The notes under the pieces were generated by a model. The model did not search any database and had not been told where the DNA came from. It saw nothing but the letters and a program-made list of their open reading frames with translations. Positions 15,009 to 18,463 of a stretch of DNA of 18,463 bases are shown here, in pieces (position 1 is the stretch's first letter; every line of letters begins with the position of its first letter). Both the position numbers and the translations under genes were made by a program. Source of the DNA: RGIG995 sp045542115 (GTDB lineage: Bacteria; Bacillota; Clostridia; Oscillospirales; UBA644); assembly GCA_045542115.1 (NCBI GenBank), contig JAZQKK010000013.1, positions 1-18,463 of the forward strand. Direction: 5' to 3'.

Positions 15009-15992
15009 TTAATAAGAAACGGAAGACCGGAAATAGGGCGTCCCATCTTCTTGTGCCAATGCCCCGGAAAGGGTCAAGCAGTCGTTTTCGTCCAAAGTGG
15101 CGATTCCGGCCAATTTCCGGGACGTTTCATAGAGAAGAAGCGACCCGTCTGCGGATACGTAAAACGTGCCCTTCCCTGCAAGAACGTGGTCTTTATCGTA
15201 GGCTTCCCACGTCCCCTGGGGCGTCAAAGTCACGTAGCCCCGTATTTTAGAGGAATACTGATACCAGGTATCGTAATAGTGCGTGTTCTGGGCCAGGGTT
15301 TCCGGGTCGTTGGTTCCGCCAAATTCCAAGGACCGCAAGAAGCTTCCCGAAAGACCGATTTCGCCCCCTTGAAGCACCGTAAACGAGGATTTATCTTCAC
15401 TGACGGAGCAATACCATTTCTCGTTGCCCCGCTGAAAATACAGGCCTTTTCCGTCGCCGTCGTCCCCCAACGTTCCTGCGACACCTCCCACGACCTCAAA
15501 CTGCAACGTTTCGACGGAAACCGTCACCGTAATTCCTTCCGGATTGTTCCAGATGCCATCCAGAACCGACGGAGAGATTACGGGGATCTCCGCCCGGTCA
15601 TCCCGGCCAAACGCAATTCCGTCCAAGGATTCCCCCGTTACCGTTCCATCAATCTGCAACACAAAGGAAGTCGCGTCTCCCACAATTCGATAACAGTCCG
15701 AATCAAAATAAAGCACGGGATTTTCTTCCGCCGCCGCAAAATAACCGCTCCCTTGCCGTCCTTCCTTCGTCCGCAGAACGTAACTCCGCCCCTGAGAATC
15801 CAAAGACAGAGCCAACCCGTCTTCCGCAGACCAAAGTCCGTCGTAAACGTCGGTCAGCACAACCCCTTTCAAAGGGTCTATCGCCTGGTCCGGATGCCGC
15901 AATTCCTCCGAATCTCCGCTCCCGGCCGCCGCACAAGCCACCAAAGAACAGCAAATCACACTGCATAACCATACTATCAAACTTTTTTTCAT
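15009..15992 (-). CDS. Lipoprotein with three beta-rich repeats, function unknown
   Basis: The 327-residue protein starts with a lipoprotein signal peptide ending in LVAC (17-20), so it should be lipidated at C20 and face the cell exterior. The mature part seems to be three divergent units that each start with D-[GT]-x0-1-W (near 51-54, 145-148 and 241-243), about 95 residues apart. Each continues with a G-rich strand and ends with a [LV]-[LY]-[YF] strand (VLYFD, GLYFQ, LLLYE). This resembles small beta-barrel or lipocalin-like repeats. No catalytic motif is seen. The ATG at 15992 has GGGAGA 8 bases upstream and a strong promoter. The gene is monocistronic and convergent with the femAB operon. 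Function is not known; a cell-surface binding role is a guess. Confidence 0.75.
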   Translation of the reverse strand: MKKSLIVWLCSVICCSLVACAAAGSGDSEELRHPDQAIDPLKGVVLTDVYDGLWSAEDGLALSLDSQGRSYVLRTKEGRQGSGYFAAAEENPVLYFDSDCYRIVGDATSFVLQIDGTVTGESLDGIAFGRDDRAEIPVISPSVLDGIWNNPEGITVTVSVETLQFEVVGGVAGTLGDDGDGKGLYFQRGNEKWYCSVSEDKSSFTVLQGGEIGLSGSFLRSLEFGGTNDPETLAQNTHYYDTWYQYSSKIRGYVTLTPQGTWEAYDKDHVLAGKGTFYVSADGSLLLYETSRKLAGIATLDENDCLTLSGALAQEDGTPYFRSSVSY

Positions 15993-16026
15993 ACATAATC
16001 TCCCATCGGAAAGATTCTCTTTTCTT

Positions 16027-16056
16027 ATTATACCACGGCGGTCTTATTCCTGTCAA
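16027..16056 (-). promoter_or_regulatory. Sigma-A promoter of the lipoprotein gene
   Basis: Minus-strand TTGACA (16051-16056), 18-base spacer and TATAAT (16027-16032) with TGG before the -10. It is divergent from the tRNA-region promoter, with 54 bases between the two -35 boxes. Confidence 0.8.
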
Positions 16057-16110
16057 CCCCCAAAAACAGAATTTTCTCCGCCCCGATTGTCAAACTTTTT
16101 GAAACACCCC

Positions 16111-16139
16111 TTGACAAACCCCGGGAAATATATTATAAT
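16111..16139 (+). promoter_or_regulatory. Strong promoter reading into the tRNA-Ser region
   Basis: TTGACA (16111-16116), 17-base spacer and TATAAT (16134-16139). The start would be near 16146, 54 bases before the first tRNA-like element. No coding gene follows for 600 bases, so it serves the tRNA region. The gap 16140-16199 contains a possible hairpin closed by gtgcg (16149) and cgcac (16182). Confidence 0.82.
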
Positions 16140-16199
16140 AACTTACAGGTGCGCAAAGGAATCGGTGCCGATATCAATAAACGCACAAAAACAGAATAC

Positions 16200-16263
16200 G
16201 GAGAGTTGTCCGAGTGGTCGAAGGTGCGACACCTCGAAAGGTAGCCGAGCTTATCACTCTGCG
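16200..16263 (+). pseudogene. Degenerate tRNA-Ser-like relic 1
   Basis: The first 38 bases read like the 5' half of a Bacillota tRNA-Ser: acceptor GGAGAGT, TG, and a D-arm TCCGAGTGGTCGAAGG, followed by CTCGAAA as in a CGA anticodon loop. After that the 3' half of the anticodon stem does not pair, and no T-arm is present. A segment ACTCTGC-G (16256-16263) could be a shortened 3' acceptor strand with one mismatch. It is probably a tRNA with its variable and T arms deleted. A 7-bp inverted repeat (16246-16252 with 16272-16278) overlaps the end. Confidence 0.6.
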
Positions 16264-16387
16264 ACCTGCGAAAGCTCGTGAATTCTTCGTTTATCTCGCA
16301 AATGCTTTATTTTTCTTGAATTTTAGATGAATGCATTTCACCATCGGCCTTGCAAAAGCCGTGCAAAATTCAAACACAACTAAATAC

Positions 16388-16530
16388 GGAGAGATATCGA
16401 AGTGGGGACGTTTGCGACCGCCGCCGGTGGCGGATGAAGGGAGCAAAAAGGAGTGGCAGCGGTCGAAATTTTGCGAAGCGAACACCGAGCGAAAAATTTC
16501 GGGCACCGCAACAGGACATAACGGGGCGCC
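16388..16530 (+). pseudogene. Interrupted tRNA-Ser relic 2
   Basis: Bases 16388-16405 are identical to the first 18 bases of the intact tRNA-Ser(CGA) at 16587. After 110 unrelated bases, 16517-16527 again matches the next part of that tRNA (CATAACGGGGC). The copy therefore looks split within its D-loop. Beyond 16527 it diverges and has no anticodon loop, T-arm or 3' acceptor that I can find, so it cannot be a working tRNA. Confidence 0.6.
16406..16515 (+). other. 110-nt hairpin-rich insertion within tRNA relic 2
   Basis: The insert is far more GC-rich than its flanks and full of inverted repeats: a CCGCC-GGT-GGCGG hairpin, outer arms cgaccgc / gcggtcg, and an imperfect pair cgaaattttgcg / cgaaaaatttcg. 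The relationship of its ends to the split tRNA suggests a discrete inserted unit. No credible protein is encoded; the short open frames in it lack ribosome sites. It could be a small non-autonomous repeat element. Confidence 0.5.
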
Positions 16531-16535
16531 CCGTT
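16520..16535. repeat. Perfect 16-bp palindrome
   Basis: aacggggcgccccgtt equals its own reverse complement. It begins inside the part of relic 2 that matches the tRNA (AACGGGGC) and adds a mirrored half, so it may have arisen by a fold-back or strand-switch event at that point. It could also be a protein binding site. Confidence 0.7.
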
Positions 16536-16586
16536 CGATGAAAAATTGAATAGTCGTTACACTCCAAAACGGAGTTTAACATAGAT

Positions 16587-16675
16587 GGAGAGATATCGAA
16601 GTGGTCATAACGGGGCTGACTCGAAATCAGTTTGCGCTCACGCGCACGAGGGTTCGAATCCCTCTCTCTCCGCCA
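16587..16675 (+). tRNA. tRNA-Ser(CGA)
   Basis: Complete cloverleaf: acceptor GGAGAGA (16587-16593) pairs with TCTCTCC (16665-16671); anticodon stem GCTGA/TCAGT encloses the loop CTCGAAA with anticodon CGA; a long variable arm (TTGCGCTCACGCGCAC region) is typical of serine tRNAs; T-arm GAGGG-TTCGAAT-CCCTC (16648-16664); discriminator G16672 and an encoded CCA end (16673-16675). It reads UCG codons. A terminator follows 5 bases later. It is the only intact copy of three serine-tRNA-like elements here and sits at the boundary to DNA of different composition. Confidence 0.95.
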
Positions 16676-16679
16676 AACA

Positions 16680-16713
16680 GACCGCAGTTCTCACGAATTG
16701 CGGTCTTAATTTT
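16680..16713 (+). terminator. Intrinsic terminator after tRNA-Ser
   Basis: A 10-bp stem with one G-U pair (16680-16689 with 16696-16705), a 6-base loop and a T-rich tail (TTAATTTT). Confidence 0.85.
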
Positions 16714-16760
16714 ACACTATAAACAGTTCGATAAATAAGAATTTGAAAGAGATGTACCCA

Positions 16761-17621
16761 ATGGATAGCAAAGCATTTATTAAATACATAATGGCATTAT
16801 TGTTGTTTGGCCTTAACGGAATAGTGGCAAGTCATATACCGCTCAGCAGTTATGAAATCGTGTTTTTACGAACCTTAATCGGCAGTGTTTTGCTGATTGT
16901 TCTATTTTTACTTGGTAAAGGTAAGTTTCATATTAAGACCCACAAAAATGATACCATCTTTATTATTCTGTCTGGAATTGCAATGGGAACAAGTTGGATG
17001 TTCCTATACGAAGCATATCAACAAATAGGTGTGAGTTTATCATCGCTCCTTTATTATTGCGGTCCTGTCATTGTAATGATACTATCGCCAATCATCTTTC
17101 GTGAAAAACTGACCGCACCTAAGTTATTGGGTTTTGCAACCGTACTTGCTGGTATTTTCCTTGTAAACGGCAATGCGGTCGGTAGTAGTAATCCTTGGGG
17201 TTTGTTCTGCGGTGCAATGTCGGCTGTGATGTATTTCTTTATGGTAACACTCAATAAGCAATCAAAAAACATCAGTGGTATGGAAAACTCTGTCATACAA
17301 CTTGCGGTTAGTTTCTTGACCGTTGCGGTATTTACAGGAATTAAACAAGGATTTATTATCAATGTACCTGCAAATGCTTGGAGTTGGATTTTGATACTTG
17401 GTATTCTAAACACAGGAATTGGTTGTTATCTCTATTTTTCACCACTTGCAAAACTTCCTGTACAAACAGTTGCGGTATGCGGTTATTTGGAACCTTTGTC
17501 AGCGGTTGTTTTTGCCGCACTATTACTCGGTGAAAAAATGACCGTAATACAAATTATCGGTGCTGTGTGTATTATTGGCGGTGCAATGATAGGTGAATTG
17601 ATAAAACCTAAAAGAACGTAA
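16761..17621 (+). CDS. EamA/DMT-superfamily membrane transporter
   Basis: The 286-residue protein is nearly all hydrophobic, with about ten transmembrane helices in two EamA-type halves. The first half has ALLLFGLNGIVASHI and FLRTLIGSVLLIVLF, with an AMGTSWMFLYEAYQQIGVSLSSLLYYCGPVIVMILSPIIFREK stretch that is broken here for reference only by its SLLYYCGPV core; the second half ends with FSPLAKLPVQT, then YLEPLSAVVFAALLLGEKM. Such carriers export or import small metabolites such as amino acids; the substrate is unknown. ATG at 16761 is preferred, with AAAGAG 9 bases upstream; another ATG at 16752 is possible. Base composition is clearly AT-richer than the genes to its left, with many tta/att codons, which suggests acquisition. 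It lies between the tRNA and the integrase. Confidence 0.85.
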   Translation: MDSKAFIKYIMALLLFGLNGIVASHIPLSSYEIVFLRTLIGSVLLIVLFLLGKGKFHIKTHKNDTIFIILSGIAMGTSWMFLYEAYQQIGVSLSSLLYYCGPVIVMILSPIIFREKLTAPKLLGFATVLAGIFLVNGNAVGSSNPWGLFCGAMSAVMYFFMVTLNKQSKNISGMENSVIQLAVSFLTVAVFTGIKQGFIINVPANAWSWILILGILNTGIGCYLYFSPLAKLPVQTVAVCGYLEPLSAVVFAALLLGEKMTVIQIIGAVCIIGGAMIGELIKPKRT

Positions 17622-17631
17622 AAATTCCAAT

Positions 17632-18463
17632 TTATCGAATAGTACAAGGGGCTGACTTCGCGGTCAGCCCTTTCCTTATGCCATTTTTACCCCAACGCTT
17701 TACTATCGCCGCACCTGTGTCTGCTTTGGTCACGGCATCGAGGTGGCTATAGATATTGGCGGTGGTGCTCATATCGCTATGTCCGAGCCATTCCTGGATC
17801 TGCTTCATTGGCACGCCCTGTGCGAGGAGCACCGAGGCGCAGGAATGGCGAAGATCGTGGAAGCGGATCTTCTTCAGGTTATGCTTCTTTAAGAGTTGTC
17901 CGAAGTGTCCGGTGACGAAGTCGGGATCGTACAGCTTGCCGAGGGCATCCACGCAGACGTAGTCGGTGTATTCCTTGGAGTACGCCGAGCGCATCACCTT
18001 TTTCATTTGCTCCTGCTTCTCGCGGTGCTTCAGCAGCTCACCTCTCACGAAGGGCTCCAGCGTCAGCGTGCGGTAGGAGGACTTTGTTTTCAGTCTGTCC
18101 TTGGCAACGATGCCCTCCTCGGTGGAGTGGACGGTGTGGCGGACGGTCAGCGTGTTTTCAGAAAAGTCGATTGCCGACCACTTCAGCCCGATCACCTCAC
18201 TCCGTCTGAGCCCATAGTAAGCGGCAAGCAGGATCGGGATATAGATCTCGTCACCCTTGACAAGCTCGAGCAGCTGCTTCACCTCCTCGGCGTTGTAGTA
18301 GGCGGCGATGAACTGCTCCTTCCTCGGTCGATTGGCTTGGTCAACGGGGTTGCTCGGTATGATCCGCCGCTTCACCGCATCCTTGAACGCTTTATGGAGC
18401 ACGCCGTGGTAGCGTTGACCGGTGGAGCCCTTCAGCCCTGCGTTACGAAGGTAGGTGTAAAAC
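17632..18463 (-). CDS. Tyrosine recombinase (integrase), 5' end beyond the window
   Basis: The frame stays open to the right edge, so the start is outside the window; only the core-binding end and the catalytic domain are seen. The catalytic set is complete: R in GLRRSE, a lysine in the KTKSSYRTLTL beta-hairpin, HDLRH (H and R), WLGHSD (H) and the nucleophile Y in NIYSHL. The segment NAGLKGSTGQRYHGVLHKAF belongs to the SAM-like DNA-binding domain. The protein is of the phage/ICE integrase type and its GC content exceeds that of the neighbouring transporter gene. It points towards the tRNA-Ser, as expected for an element integrated at a tRNA. Its last 12 or so codons overlap a terminator-like hairpin. 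Confidence 0.92.
   Translation of the reverse strand, partial: FYTYLRNAGLKGSTGQRYHGVLHKAFKDAVKRRIIPSNPVDQANRPRKEQFIAAYYNAEEVKQLLELVKGDEIYIPILLAAYYGLRRSEVIGLKWSAIDFSENTLTVRHTVHSTEEGIVAKDRLKTKSSYRTLTLEPFVRGELLKHREKQEQMKKVMRSAYSKEYTDYVCVDALGKLYDPDFVTGHFGQLLKKHNLKKIRFHDLRHSCASVLLAQGVPMKQIQEWLGHSDMSTTANIYSHLDAVTKADTGAAIVKRWGKNGIRKGLTAKSAPCTIR
17646..17680 (+). terminator. Terminator-like hairpin between EamA gene and integrase
   Basis: An 11-bp stem with one G-U pair (17646-17656 with 17663-17673), a 6-base loop and a T-rich tail on the plus strand (TTTCCTT). It lies 25 bases after the EamA stop codon but inside the last codons of the convergent integrase gene. Confidence 0.7.

Noticed and set aside
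16200..16263. Relic 1 as a functional tRNA-Ser.
   Set aside because: No T-arm and the anticodon stem does not pair on its 3' side.
16331..16582. Overlapping short open frames on both strands across the tRNA relic region.
   Set aside because: No ribosome sites, they run through tRNA pieces and hairpins, and the protein sequences are low-complexity and basic without any domain.
1..18463. CRISPR arrays, toxin-antitoxin pairs, retrons or other defence systems.
   Set aside because: No regularly spaced direct repeats, reverse transcriptase, nuclease or toxin-like gene was seen in the window.

Overview
The window looks like a chromosomal segment of a Bacillota bacterium, most likely a gut-type member of the Clostridia. 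Supporting signs are Gram-positive sigma-A promoters with TTGACA/TATAAT boxes and 17-base spacers, strong AGGAGG-type ribosome binding sites, FemAB-type peptidoglycan bridge enzymes, a DUF896 protein, membrane-anchored surface proteins and a tRNA with an encoded CCA end. No finer taxonomic placement can be supported from sequence alone.

Layout from left to right. Positions 1-289 are AT-rich and hold a strong promoter firing off the left edge. A minus-strand pair encodes a DUF896 protein and a PHP-domain phosphoesterase (290-1197). It is divergent from a pyridoxamine kinase gene (1362-2201). A large minus-strand surface protein (2278-4704) follows. The 540-base gap 4705-5245 is not empty: its minus strand carries a promoter, a foldable stretch of about 154 nt and a textbook intrinsic terminator, which together look like an independent structured small RNA or leader (4863-5016). 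Next come a TIM-barrel sugar-phosphate isomerase/epimerase (5246-6040) and the last two arginine biosynthesis genes, argG-argH (6263-8866), preceded by an array of ARG-box-like operators. A secreted membrane-anchored protein of unknown function (8899-9915, minus) is divergent from nagB (10148-10870). A four-gene operon of two MgtC-family membrane proteins followed by two FemAB-type ligases runs from 11039 to 14966. It converges on a lipoprotein gene built of three repeats (15009-15992, minus).

The right end changes character. From 15993 to 16742 there is a strong promoter, two degenerate tRNA-Ser-like relics (one split by a 110-nt hairpin-rich insertion) and one intact tRNA-Ser(CGA). Beyond it lie an AT-rich EamA/DMT transporter gene and a more GC-rich tyrosine integrase cut by the right edge. 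This has the organisation of a tRNA-associated integration site, with mobile or acquired DNA beginning just past the tRNA.

Functional themes are amino-sugar and cell-wall metabolism (NagB, FemAB pair, surface proteins), arginine synthesis, vitamin B6 salvage, and a mobile-DNA boundary. The least explained items are the structured RNA at 4863-5016 and the tRNA-Ser relic array at 16200-16675.
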